A stretch of DNA of 12,131 nucleotides from an uncultured Bacillota bacterium (GTDB lineage Bacteria > Bacillota_I > Bacilli_A > Izemoplasmatales > UBA1188): assembly GCA_900318975.1 (NCBI GenBank), contig ONMY01000061.1:1-12131 (forward strand), given 5' to 3'. The notes beneath the pieces are model-generated. The model saw nothing but the letters and a program-made list of their open reading frames with translations, ran no database searches and had not been told where the DNA came from. The position numbers were made by a program, and so were the translations under genes. Positions within the stretch are counted from its first letter, which is position 1; the number at the start of each line of letters is the position of its first letter. This document shows positions 1 through 7,273 of the stretch, one piece after another.

Positions 1-627
1 GGTAACCCTAAAGGTCAAACCCTATATGGTTCAGTAACAATGGGAATTCTTGGCGGAAAAGATCGTCATTTAATCGATAATAATGTAACTAATACAATCG
101 TTTCATATCTTCAACATGATGCCGCAATCAACTCTGGAAACTCTGGTGGTGGCCTATTTAATCTAAAGGGTGAAGTAATAGGTATCAACTCAGCTAAATA
201 TACATCAAGTGAAATTGAAGGACTTAATTTCGCAATTCCAATCGATCTTGCAAAAGAAGTTTTATCAGAACTTAAAACAAGTGGAAGCTACAGTGGAAAA
301 GTATCATTCGGTATCACAGTAATAAGTGTTGATGATTTAACTCAGGCAGGAAGAAGTGAATATAATGTTCCTGATAATGTAACTGAAGGTGTTTTAGTTG
401 AAGGAGTAGAAGAAGAAAAATCATCATTTGGCATTTTAGAAAAGAGTGATATCATAATCGAAGCTGATGGTGTAAGAGTTGTTTCAACTCCTGATTTAAG
501 CGGAGTTCTTCCAGGTCATAGAGTTGGTGATAAGATAAAATTAAAAGTAATTAGATCAACTAAGAATGAAGAAACAGGAGAATTATCATCTGATATAATC
601 GAACTTGAGATTGAATTCAAGAGATAA
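1..627 (+). CDS. HtrA/DegP-family serine protease, C-terminal part (5' end outside window)
   Basis: The reading frame is open from base 1, so the gene starts upstream; 208 residues are visible. The segment NSGNSGGGLFN carries the trypsin-like catalytic serine (visible residue 48, bases 142-144) in its GNSGG oxyanion context. It is followed by EGLNFAIPIDLAKEVL, typical of the end of the HtrA protease domain. The remaining ~110 residues (about 97-208) form one PDZ-like domain with a carboxylate-loop-like SFGI stretch and a run reading GVLVEGVEEEKSSFGILEKSDIIIEADG, as in HtrA PDZ domains that bind unfolded C-termini. The catalytic His and Asp and any N-terminal membrane anchor lie outside the window. 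Family role (known): extracytoplasmic quality control of misfolded proteins. It ends at TAA, 41 bases before a bidirectional terminator shared with rpmB. The family is certain; which HtrA paralogue this is cannot be told. Confidence 0.93.
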   Translation, partial: GNPKGQTLYGSVTMGILGGKDRHLIDNNVTNTIVSYLQHDAAINSGNSGGGLFNLKGEVIGINSAKYTSSEIEGLNFAIPIDLAKEVLSELKTSGSYSGKVSFGITVISVDDLTQAGRSEYNVPDNVTEGVLVEGVEEEKSSFGILEKSDIIIEADGVRVVSTPDLSGVLPGHRVGDKIKLKVIRSTKNEETGELSSDIIELEIEFKR

Positions 628-668
628 AAAAAGTTAAAAACGTGTGCATAATCACCATATAAAGCAAT

Positions 669-697
669 AAAAAAACAAACCTGTGGTTTGTTTTTTT
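669..697. terminator. bidirectional Rho-independent terminator between htrA and rpmB
   Basis: A 13-base A-rich arm ending CAAACC (669-681) pairs perfectly with GGTTTG plus seven T (685-697) around a 3-base loop TGT. The A-run on one side and the T-run on the other give a U-tract in both directions, which suits the convergent htrA and rpmB genes. Confidence 0.9.
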
Positions 698-709
698 ATG
701 AGATAGAGA

Positions 710-898
710 TTAGGCTCTCTTTACCATTCCTCTTCTGATAGCTCTTGCTGAAACATATACTCTTTCAACAGTGCCGTCTTCGTTAACTACTTTAACTTTT
801 TGAAGGTTAGCTTTCCAAATTTTGTTTGTAGCGTGGAGTGAATGGCTTCTCTTGTTACCTTTCATTGACTTAACGCCAGTAACGCTGCATGCTCTCAT
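710..898 (-). CDS. rpmB: 50S ribosomal protein L28
   Basis: The 62-residue product matches bacterial L28 in length and sequence. It begins MRACSVTGVKSMKGNKRSHS, continues with the conserved ANLQKVKV block and ends VYVSARAIRRGMVKRA. It is a structural protein of the large ribosomal subunit. Only one cysteine (Cys4) is present, so the zinc-ribbon form of L28 is excluded. The ATG at 898-896 is preceded at 7 bases by a perfect AGGAGG (complement of 906-911). The gene is monocistronic and divergent from fakA, the same arrangement as rpmB/yloU-yloV in Bacillus subtilis, except that yloU is missing here. Confidence 0.97.
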   Translation of the reverse strand: MRACSVTGVKSMKGNKRSHSLHATNKIWKANLQKVKVVNEDGTVERVYVSARAIRRGMVKRA

Positions 899-930
899 TT
901 GAGAACCTCCTATTAATTATAGCCTTATAA

Positions 931-961
931 ATTATATCACAATATTTTGAAATGTAATCAA
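931..961 (-). promoter_or_regulatory. rpmB promoter (extended -10)
   Basis: On the minus strand a perfect TATAAT (complement of 931-936) is preceded by TG and one base, giving TGATATAAT, an extended -10. A TTGATT (complement of 956-961) could be the -35 but sits 19 bases away; with an extended -10 a strong -35 is not needed. The start point would be near 924, giving a short leader that contains only the Shine-Dalgarno AGGAGG. Confidence 0.7.
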
Positions 962-1227
962 TTATTTTATATAAAACCCAGAAAAACATTTTTTTCTTGT
1001 TTATATTACTCAAGTGTGCTATTCTTTTTACGTAAGTAAAAACAAACTTACGAAAATAACATCAGATCTTAATTATTTATGTTTTTTCTAAGAAACATGT
1101 TTACTTACTACCTAAAAAGACAATAAGAATTATATATAATTAACCGAATATTTACCTAGAATGCTAACAAATAGCCGCGCTTTCGGCTTTTTCTTGTGTC
1201 TTTAAAATATTTAAGTTGAGGACAATT
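962..1227. other. intergenic region between divergent rpmB and fakA
   Basis: Together with the rpmB promoter this is the longest gene-free stretch in the window. No ORF with a credible start and no tRNA is visible. It holds an inverted repeat CGTAAGT/ACTTACG (1031-1037 and 1046-1052, 8-base spacer), a 10-base palindrome AAACATGTTT (1093-1102), a TATAAT (1135-1140) that could be the -10 of a fakA promoter but has no recognisable -35, and a terminator-like hairpin (1173-1193). No known riboswitch class is recognisable by eye. Confidence 0.5.
1173..1193 (+). terminator. terminator-like hairpin upstream of fakA
   Basis: AGCCG (1173-1177) pairs with CGGCT (1184-1188) around a 6-base loop CGCTTT and is followed by TTTTC TTG, an interrupted T-tract. 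It lies 35 bases before the fakA ATG and downstream of the only candidate -10 (1135-1140), so it could act as a leader attenuator. The stem is only 5 bp, so efficiency is uncertain. Confidence 0.5.
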
Positions 1228-2883
1228 ATGGACAAATTATCTGGAAACAAATTTATAGATATGTTAGTATGCGCTGCATACTATCTTAAAGAAAACCAAA
1301 AAACTGTTGATGATTTAAATGTATTCCCTGTACCAGATGGAGATACAGGAAGCAATATGCTTCAAACAATGTTAAGTGGAATAAAGAAGATTCAAGCTCT
1401 CGGAGATAACCCAAAAATCTCTGATGTAACCATCGCTTTTTCTCGTGGACTTCTTTTTGGTGCAAGAGGAAATAGTGGTGTAATCCTATCTCAAATCTTT
1501 TCAGGACTTGCTAATATCGATTCAAATTCAACTGAAGCAAGTATCGATACAATCGTTAAAGCTTTTTCTGAGTCTAAAGCAAATGCCTACAAATCAGTTT
1601 TAGTGCCTGTTGAAGGGACAATTTTAACTGTTGTAAGCGATGCAACAAAAGCTATTGTAGATAACAAGGACAAATTTACATCAATAGAGGAACTTGCAGA
1701 AACATATTTGAATGAAGCAACTGAATCATTAGATAGAACTCCACTTTTACTTCCAGTATTAAAAGAAGCCGGTGTAGTTGACTCTGGTGGTGCTGGATAT
1801 GTATATATCATTCGTGGTATGGTTGCATCACTAAAAGGAGAAGAACACACATTCGAAGAAGTATTAACTCAATCAGATAAAAAGGAAACTCAAACAAAGA
1901 GTTATATGGATTATGACTACTATGAATTAAATCAATATGGATATTGCACAGAATTCACAATTAGACTTAATCCAAACCTTGAATTCGATAAACAGAGTTT
2001 CACAAATAAACTTGAACTTTTCGGTTATTCAATCGTTGTTGTAAACAACGATGATATCGTAAAAGTTCATATTCACACAAAAACTCCTGGTGAAGTATTC
2101 TCATTCGCTCAAAAATATGGTGCACTTTGCGCAGTAAAAGCTGATAATATGGCAATCCAAACTGCAGAGAATAGTTCTTTAGTTGTTGATAAGGTTAGAA
2201 AGCCATCTAAAAAGAGAGCTGAAAGAAACAAATACGGAGTAGTCGCAGTATTAAATGGTGATGGACTTAAAGAAATGTTCTTTGCTCTTGGTGTTGATGA
2301 AATAATTGATGGTGGTCAAACAATGAACCCATCAACTCAAGATTTTATTGATGCAATAGATAGAGTTAATGCAGAACATGTATTTGTTATTCCAAACAAC
2401 AAAAACGTTTATATGTCTGCTAAAACCGCAAAAGCACTTATCAATGATAAACATGTTATTGTTATTCCTGCAAAGACAATCGCACAAGGATATGCTGCAA
2501 TGATGTGTTATGACCAATCAGAAGGACCTCGTGCAATCGCAAAAGATATGGAAACTAAAATCCAATCGATTAAGAGTGGAGAAGTCACATATGCTATTCG
2601 TGATTCAGTCTCATCTGGCATCAGAATTAAAAAGAATGATTTTATCGCTATTTTAGATGGAACAATTGTTGAGAGCACAAGCGAAAGACTTGAAACCGTC
2701 GCATCTCTTTTAAAAAAGATGATTACACCTGACTCAACAATGGTTACAATCTTTTATGGTGAGGCTGTAAGCGAAGAAGAAAGAGAAGAAGTCGAAAAAC
2801 TCACAAACATTTATCCTGATATATGCCTCCAACTCTTAAGTGGTGGTCAAAAAATATATTCATACATTATTGAGGTAGAATAG
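1228..2883 (+). CDS. fakA: fatty acid kinase subunit A (DhaL/DegV-like, YloV family)
   Basis: The 551-residue product matches FakA/YloV (about 550). The N-terminal DhaL-type kinase domain (about 8-200) has the nucleotide/Mg motif NVFPVPDGDTGSNM (D37-G41), ARGNSGVILSQ (79-89) and DSGGAGYVYIIRG (from D185). A middle domain carries C240 and an HIH pair (H281, H283), positions that as I recall bind zinc in Staphylococcus FakA. The C-terminal DegV-like domain starts near 336 (KYGVVAVLNGDGL). In this family FakA phosphorylates fatty acids held by FakB, giving acyl-phosphate for PlsY or, through PlsX, acyl-ACP. An in-frame TTG at 1216 would add four residues, but GAGG (1218-1221) is a Shine-Dalgarno 6 bases before ATG 1228, so I take 1228. 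No FakB is in the window. The gene ends at TAG, which is also the first side of a small hairpin. Confidence 0.93.
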   Translation: MDKLSGNKFIDMLVCAAYYLKENQKTVDDLNVFPVPDGDTGSNMLQTMLSGIKKIQALGDNPKISDVTIAFSRGLLFGARGNSGVILSQIFSGLANIDSNSTEASIDTIVKAFSESKANAYKSVLVPVEGTILTVVSDATKAIVDNKDKFTSIEELAETYLNEATESLDRTPLLLPVLKEAGVVDSGGAGYVYIIRGMVASLKGEEHTFEEVLTQSDKKETQTKSYMDYDYYELNQYGYCTEFTIRLNPNLEFDKQSFTNKLELFGYSIVVVNNDDIVKVHIHTKTPGEVFSFAQKYGALCAVKADNMAIQTAENSSLVVDKVRKPSKKRAERNKYGVVAVLNGDGLKEMFFALGVDEIIDGGQTMNPSTQDFIDAIDRVNAEHVFVIPNNKNVYMSAKTAKALINDKHVIVIPAKTIAQGYAAMMCYDQSEGPRAIAKDMETKIQSIKSGEVTYAIRDSVSSGIRIKKNDFIAILDGTIVESTSERLETVASLLKKMITPDSTMVTIFYGEAVSEEEREEVEKLTNIYPDICLQLLSGGQKIYSYIIEVE

Positions 2884-2905
2884 GCGCAAATATGCGTCTT
2901 TTCTT
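2883..2905 (+). terminator. compact hairpin plus T-tract between fakA and recG
   Basis: GGCGCA (2883-2888) pairs with TGCGTC (2893-2898; one G-U pair) around the 4-base loop AATA, followed by TTTTCTTT. It begins on the last base of the fakA stop codon and ends about 6 bases before the recG ATG. It is either a weak terminator or attenuator of read-through from fakA, or a 3'-end stabilising structure. Confidence 0.55.
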
Positions 2906-2911
2906 TAAGAA

Positions 2912-4882
2912 ATGGACATAAAGAATTTAAATGGAGTAGGACCAAAAATCTATAATATTTTAAAAGAAAGAGGGATAACTGATATTAAATCCCTCCTTTA
3001 TACTATTCCATCATCATATAATTCATATAAACTCACAGGCTTTAAAAATGAAGGTTTAATGAATGCCCTTGGAACTGTAATCGATGATGTTAATATGAAA
3101 AAGTTTTCAAAAGCGACAAAAATCTCTTTTGACTGTTTAATCGACGATATTAGATACACATGTACTGCATTTAATATGACATATCTTTCTAAAGTCCTTC
3201 ATATTGGTAGTGAAATAGTAATTATCGGAGAATATTCTAAAGAATATAAAGAGATACAAGTTCAAAAAATAATAAGCAAAAAAGACTATAAAGAAGGAAT
3301 TTTACCCGATTATAATATCGATGGAATCGCAAATGCCAATTTTAGTAAGATAATAAAAGATGCAATGAATTATTATGAGAAAAAAGATGAAATAATTCCA
3401 TCATCATACTACTTAAAATATGGGTATAAAACAGGGAAAGATCTACTAGAATCAATCCATTTTCCAAAAGAAGAATCTGATATAAATTCATCACTAAATT
3501 CTCTAAAATATTATGAATTACTATCATTTTCAATTAAGCTTGAAATAATGAGAAAAAGAGTTCAAGAAGCGAGAAAAACTCCAAAACATTATGATATTGA
3601 AAGCTTAAAATCTTTCATATCACTTGGAATTCATTTTGAACTCACAAGTGATCAAAAAAAGGCAGTAAATGATATTTGTAAATACCTAGGTTCTAATGTC
3701 CCACTAAATATGCTTCTTGAAGGAGATACAGGAAGTGGAAAGACAATCGTGTCACTAATAGCCTCATATGCTGTTTATACATCAGGCTATCAAAGCTTAG
3801 TAATGGTTCCAACAGAAGCTTTGGCATTTCAACATTTCAATACTTTTAAATCATATTTAGAACCATTTAACGTTAACGTTAAACTTCTAACATCTTCAAC
3901 AAAAATGAAAGATAGAAGAGAAATATTAGAATCATTAAAAAATGGAGAAATAGATATAATAATTGGTACTCATTCTCTAATTTCAGATGAAGTTGTATTT
4001 AAGAATCTTGGATTTATTGTTTGTGATGAACAACACAAATTTGGAGTTGAACAAAGAAGAAAAATAAAAGAAAAAGGAAACAATCCTGATATCTTATATA
4101 TGACTGCAACACCAATTCCAAGAACACTTGCTCTTACAATATTTAATGATATGACTCTTGAAACAATAAAAACTCTTCCATCATCAAAAAAGAAAATTAA
4201 AACTTTTATCCACACTTATAAAGATTACATCAAAGTCTTAGACTTTGTGAAATCAGAAATAGAAGATGGAAGACAAGCATATTTTGTTGCATCTTGTATT
4301 GAAGATGATCCTGAATCTTCATTTGTAAGTGTAAATAGAATGAGAGATGACTTAATTAAATATTATGGTGATACAGTAAGAATTGGACTTCTTCATGGAA
4401 AACTATCTCAAGATGAAAAGAATAAAGTCTTAGATGATTTTATGGAAAGAAGAATTGATATTCTTGCATCGACAACCGTAATAGAAGTTGGTATCAACAA
4501 CACTAATGCATCTGTAATGACAATAATTGATGCCAATCATTTTGGCCTTTCAACACTTCATCAGTTAAGAGGAAGAGTTGGAAGAGGTGAAGATGTTGGC
4601 TATGCATTTTTAATGGTTGATAAAAAAGAATCAATGGAAAGATTAAAAATATTAGAAGAAACACAAGATGGATTCTTAATCAGTGAACAAGATCTAAAAG
4701 ATCGTGGCCCTGGAGATTTTCTTGGTACTGAACAATCAGGAATGCTTAAATTTAATTTTGCAAATATCTTTTTTGATAATTCAATCTTTAATAATGCAAG
4801 AAGAGATGCAAAAGAACTCATTAATAATAAAAATATTAAAGAGTTCTATGAAAGAAATCTTACAAGTGATAATTTCAATTAA
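2912..4882 (+). CDS. recG: ATP-dependent DNA helicase RecG
   Basis: RecG remodels stalled replication forks and branch-migrates Holliday junctions. The 656-residue product is slightly shorter than the usual ~680. An N-terminal wedge/OB region (about 1-230; opening MDIKNLNGVGPKIYNILKERGI) binds the fork. SF2 helicase motifs follow: Walker A GDTGSGKT (271-278), DEQH (372-375), TATPIPRT (398-405), the motif V region TTVIEVGINNTNASVMTI, and QLRGRVGRG (551-559). The family-specific DLKDRGPGDFLGTEQSG near the C-terminus matches the RecG TRG region that couples ATP hydrolysis to translocation. All catalytic motifs are intact. The start is the ATG 28 bases after the fakA stop; its Shine-Dalgarno is poor (TAAGAA). 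No independent promoter fits in the gap, so it probably depends on read-through from fakA. Confidence 0.96.
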   Translation: MDIKNLNGVGPKIYNILKERGITDIKSLLYTIPSSYNSYKLTGFKNEGLMNALGTVIDDVNMKKFSKATKISFDCLIDDIRYTCTAFNMTYLSKVLHIGSEIVIIGEYSKEYKEIQVQKIISKKDYKEGILPDYNIDGIANANFSKIIKDAMNYYEKKDEIIPSSYYLKYGYKTGKDLLESIHFPKEESDINSSLNSLKYYELLSFSIKLEIMRKRVQEARKTPKHYDIESLKSFISLGIHFELTSDQKKAVNDICKYLGSNVPLNMLLEGDTGSGKTIVSLIASYAVYTSGYQSLVMVPTEALAFQHFNTFKSYLEPFNVNVKLLTSSTKMKDRREILESLKNGEIDIIIGTHSLISDEVVFKNLGFIVCDEQHKFGVEQRRKIKEKGNNPDILYMTATPIPRTLALTIFNDMTLETIKTLPSSKKKIKTFIHTYKDYIKVLDFVKSEIEDGRQAYFVASCIEDDPESSFVSVNRMRDDLIKYYGDTVRIGLLHGKLSQDEKNKVLDDFMERRIDILASTTVIEVGINNTNASVMTIIDANHFGLSTLHQLRGRVGRGEDVGYAFLMVDKKESMERLKILEETQDGFLISEQDLKDRGPGDFLGTEQSGMLKFNFANIFFDNSIFNNARRDAKELINNKNIKEFYERNLTSDNFN

Positions 4883-4945
4883 ATTAAGTTGCTTTTAAGA
4901 TATACTTTATGAAATAATTAGTAATAGAAGTCGGAGGTTTATCTT

Positions 4946-5950
4946 ATGATAAAGATAGCGTTAGATGCAATGGGAGGAGATTTTGCACCAAAGGAACAAG
5001 TTGAAGGTGCAATGCTTGCCATTAAAAATATTGACGATATAGAAATAACACTTTACGGAAGAAAAGAAGAAATAGAAAAATATTTAACAAAAAAAGATAG
5101 AATCACTATTGTAGATTGTCGTGATGTTATCCCTATGGGAGAACATAACCCAGTTCACGCAATAAGAACTATGACTGATTCATCAATGGTGAAGGCATTT
5201 AGGGCAACTGCACAAAAAGAACACGACATAGTTGTAACATGCGGTCCAACTCAAGCAGTAGTTGTTGGTGCACATTTAATCATTAGAAGAATGGAAGGAT
5301 TTAAACGTCCTGCACTTGCACCAATTATTCCATCAATGACAACTGGACAAACAGTTATTCTTGACTGTGGTGCAAACCTCGAAGTTAGACCTGAACAACT
5401 CGTCCAACAAGCTCAGTATGCAGTTGTTTATGCAAAGGAAGTCCTAGGAAGAACTAATCCTTCAGTAGGTTTACTAAATATTGGTACCGAAGAAGGAAAG
5501 GGAAGAGAATTTGAAAATGAATGCTATAAAGCATTAAAAGAAAGCGGTCTTAATTTCTATGGAAATGTAGAAACAAAAGATATATTAGAACCACCAACAG
5601 ATATTTTAATATCTGATGGTTTTACAACTAATATGGTTGTAAAATGTATGGAAGGAACTGCAAAATCTATGGGGAAAATGCTTAAGAATAACCTAAAGCG
5701 AGGATTCTTTGGCAAGATTGGCGCTCTTCTTTCTATGAAGAATCTAAATAGATTTAAAAAAGAAATCAATCCAGATGAAGTTGCTGGAGGTATGATATTT
5801 GGTCTTAAAATGCCTTTAATTAAGGCTCATGGTTCATCAGGAAGTTATGCAGTTTATTGTGCTTTAAGAACTGCAACAAGCGTAGTTAAAAAGGACGTAA
5901 ACAACAAGGTTCAACAAGCATTATTAATAGAAAAACCTTTAGGAGAATAA
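4946..5950 (+). CDS. plsX: phosphate acyltransferase PlsX
   Basis: PlsX interconverts acyl-ACP plus phosphate and acyl-phosphate plus ACP at the membrane surface, feeding PlsY for lysophosphatidic acid synthesis. The 334-residue length is normal. The N-terminus IKIALDAMGGDFAPKEQVEGAMLA is the family signature. Other conserved blocks are HAIRTMTDSSMVKA, ILDCGANLEVRPEQLVQQAQYAVVYA, VGLLNIGTEEGKG and, near the C-terminus, LIKAHGSSGSYAV. A perfect GGAGGT (4933-4938) lies 7 bases before the ATG. In Bacillus and Staphylococcus plsX is followed by fabD, fabG and acpP; here rnc starts one base after the plsX stop, and fapR, which precedes plsX there, is also absent. With FakA upstream, PlsX could work in the reverse direction to make acyl-ACP from imported fatty acids (inference). 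Confidence 0.96.
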   Translation: MIKIALDAMGGDFAPKEQVEGAMLAIKNIDDIEITLYGRKEEIEKYLTKKDRITIVDCRDVIPMGEHNPVHAIRTMTDSSMVKAFRATAQKEHDIVVTCGPTQAVVVGAHLIIRRMEGFKRPALAPIIPSMTTGQTVILDCGANLEVRPEQLVQQAQYAVVYAKEVLGRTNPSVGLLNIGTEEGKGREFENECYKALKESGLNFYGNVETKDILEPPTDILISDGFTTNMVVKCMEGTAKSMGKMLKNNLKRGFFGKIGALLSMKNLNRFKKEINPDEVAGGMIFGLKMPLIKAHGSSGSYAVYCALRTATSVVKKDVNNKVQQALLIEKPLGE

Positions 5951-5951
5951 A

Positions 5952-6626
5952 ATGAAACATCCACTTGAAGAATATTTTGGGATAGAATTTAATAACCCAG
6001 AGCTTTTAAAAATAGCACTAACACATTCTTCATATTCAAACGAAAACGGTGGCAAAAATAATGAAAGATTAGAATTTGTAGGAGACGCTGTTGTAGATCT
6101 TCTTGTTGGGGAATACCTATTTAAAACAATCCCAGAGCAAGAAGGTACTCTCACAAAAAGAAGAGCCAATATCGTCTGTGAAAAATCACTATCTCATTAT
6201 GCCTCTCTTTTTAACCTTGAAAAATATTTACTTCTTGGGAAGGGAGAAGAAAAGACTGGTGGAAGAGATAAGGATGCGGTTAAATGTGATGCATTTGAAG
6301 CTTTTATTGGTGCAATCTATCTTGATCAAGGATTAGATACATGTAGAAAAGTAATGGAAAAAATAGTATTTCCAAATCTCGATTATGCTTTCGAAGAAAC
6401 TGTGGATTATAAAAGTATTCTTCAAGAATATCTTCAAGCTGATAAGCGTTCACTAAAATATGTACTTGTATCAGAAAGTGGTGAACCTCATAATAAAACA
6501 TTCATCTTCCGTGTTATTATGGATGATGAAATTGTACTTGGTGAAGGAAAGGGAAAAAGTCATCTAGAAGCTGAAAGAAATGCTGCAAAAATGGCTCTTT
6601 CAAAAATGGCGGTGATAAAACAATGA
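5952..6626 (+). CDS. rnc: ribonuclease III
   Basis: RNase III cleaves double-stranded RNA, including the stems of the rRNA precursor. The 224-residue product has the signature NNERLEFVGDAVVDL, with the catalytic positions E41 and D45, and CDAFEAFIGAIYLDQG, with D113 and E116, so all four metal-binding acidic residues are present. A dsRNA-binding domain occupies about 151-222 (YKSILQEYLQ through GKSHLEAERNAAKMAL). The Shine-Dalgarno AGGAG (5941-5945) lies inside the last codons of plsX, 6 bases before the ATG, so the two genes are tightly linked. The TGA stop overlaps the dnaD ATG (ATGA). The end point matches the family, which argues that TGA is a real stop in this organism. The usual downstream partner smc is not here. 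Confidence 0.96.
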   Translation: MKHPLEEYFGIEFNNPELLKIALTHSSYSNENGGKNNERLEFVGDAVVDLLVGEYLFKTIPEQEGTLTKRRANIVCEKSLSHYASLFNLEKYLLLGKGEEKTGGRDKDAVKCDAFEAFIGAIYLDQGLDTCRKVMEKIVFPNLDYAFEETVDYKSILQEYLQADKRSLKYVLVSESGEPHNKTFIFRVIMDDEIVLGEGKGKSHLEAERNAAKMALSKMAVIKQ

Positions 6627-7273
6627 ACGAAAACATCTTATTTAAAAAACTTCTTGAAGATGATATGATCAATTTCAATGCCATACTCATCAAGAATTAT
6701 CGAAAATTAAATATTAACGAAAAGGATATAATCGTCCTTTCAAGTCTTGCAAGATCAGAGATTAAAGGATATACATCTTTTAATCCTTCTAGATTAAAGG
6801 TTAAAGTAGGACTTTCAAATGACGATTTATATAAATCATTAAATTCATTAACTGAAAAAGGGTATATTGAAATAAAGGAGGCAGTAAACGAAAAAACCCT
6901 TAAAACTTGTGAGGTTTTTTCTTTAGAAAAACTTTACAAAGAAATAGTGAATATTTACTTAAAAGAGGAGAAAAAAGAACAGCAAAGAAAGAGTGTATCT
7001 TTTCAAGAGGAAATATCATTATTCTATGAAGAAACATATAATAAACCACTATCCCCACTTGATATTGATATCATAAGAGTATGGGCTGATGAGAAGAAGT
7101 TTAGTATTGATGAAATTAAAAATGAAATGTTAGACTGTATTAAGATTGGAAAAACCTCTCTTAAAGCAGTAGACCAATCACTAATTAGAAAACGACTTCA
7201 AAAGGAACAAAGCCCAGAATATAAGGAAACAAATCAAGTGATAGAAGAACTCAAGAATAAATGGAAAAAATAA
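6623..7273 (+). CDS. dnaD: DnaD-family replication initiation protein
   Basis: DnaD acts with DnaA, DnaB and DnaI to load the replicative helicase in low-GC Gram-positives. The 216-residue product has an N-terminal winged-helix region (about 1-95; NINEKDIIVLSSLARSEIKGYTSFNPSRLKVKVGLSNDDLYKSLNSLTEKGYIEI). A lysine/glutamate-rich linker follows, then a C-terminal DnaB_2/DDBH2 domain (about 128-195) with YEETYNKPLSPLDIDIIRVWADEKKFSIDEI. The YxxxIxxxW motif usually ending this domain is not obvious: the region reads AVDQSLIRKRLQKE without the two aromatics, so DNA binding may differ. The start overlaps rnc by 4 bases, and GGCGGTGAT (6608-6616) matches 8 of 9 positions of the ideal Shine-Dalgarno GGAGGTGAT. 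The gene overlaps nth by 13 bases; dnaD-nth pairing is also found in Bacillus. Confidence 0.9.
   Translation: MNENILFKKLLEDDMINFNAILIKNYRKLNINEKDIIVLSSLARSEIKGYTSFNPSRLKVKVGLSNDDLYKSLNSLTEKGYIEIKEAVNEKTLKTCEVFSLEKLYKEIVNIYLKEEKKEQQRKSVSFQEEISLFYEETYNKPLSPLDIDIIRVWADEKKFSIDEIKNEMLDCIKIGKTSLKAVDQSLIRKRLQKEQSPEYKETNQVIEELKNKWKK

Noticed and set aside
1161..1205. A 14-codon ORF (MLTNSRAFGFFLCL) spanning the hairpin ahead of fakA, possibly a leader peptide.
   Set aside because: It has no Shine-Dalgarno and no run of a regulatory codon type strong enough to suggest attenuation, and most of it is the hairpin sequence itself.
1216..1227. TTG start for fakA giving four extra residues.
   Set aside because: The TTG overlaps the GAGG that serves as Shine-Dalgarno for the ATG at 1228, and the family starts near that ATG.
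6620..6630. Possible TGA-as-tryptophan code, as in Mycoplasma.
   Set aside because: TGA ends rnc exactly at the family end and all tryptophans seen are TGG.
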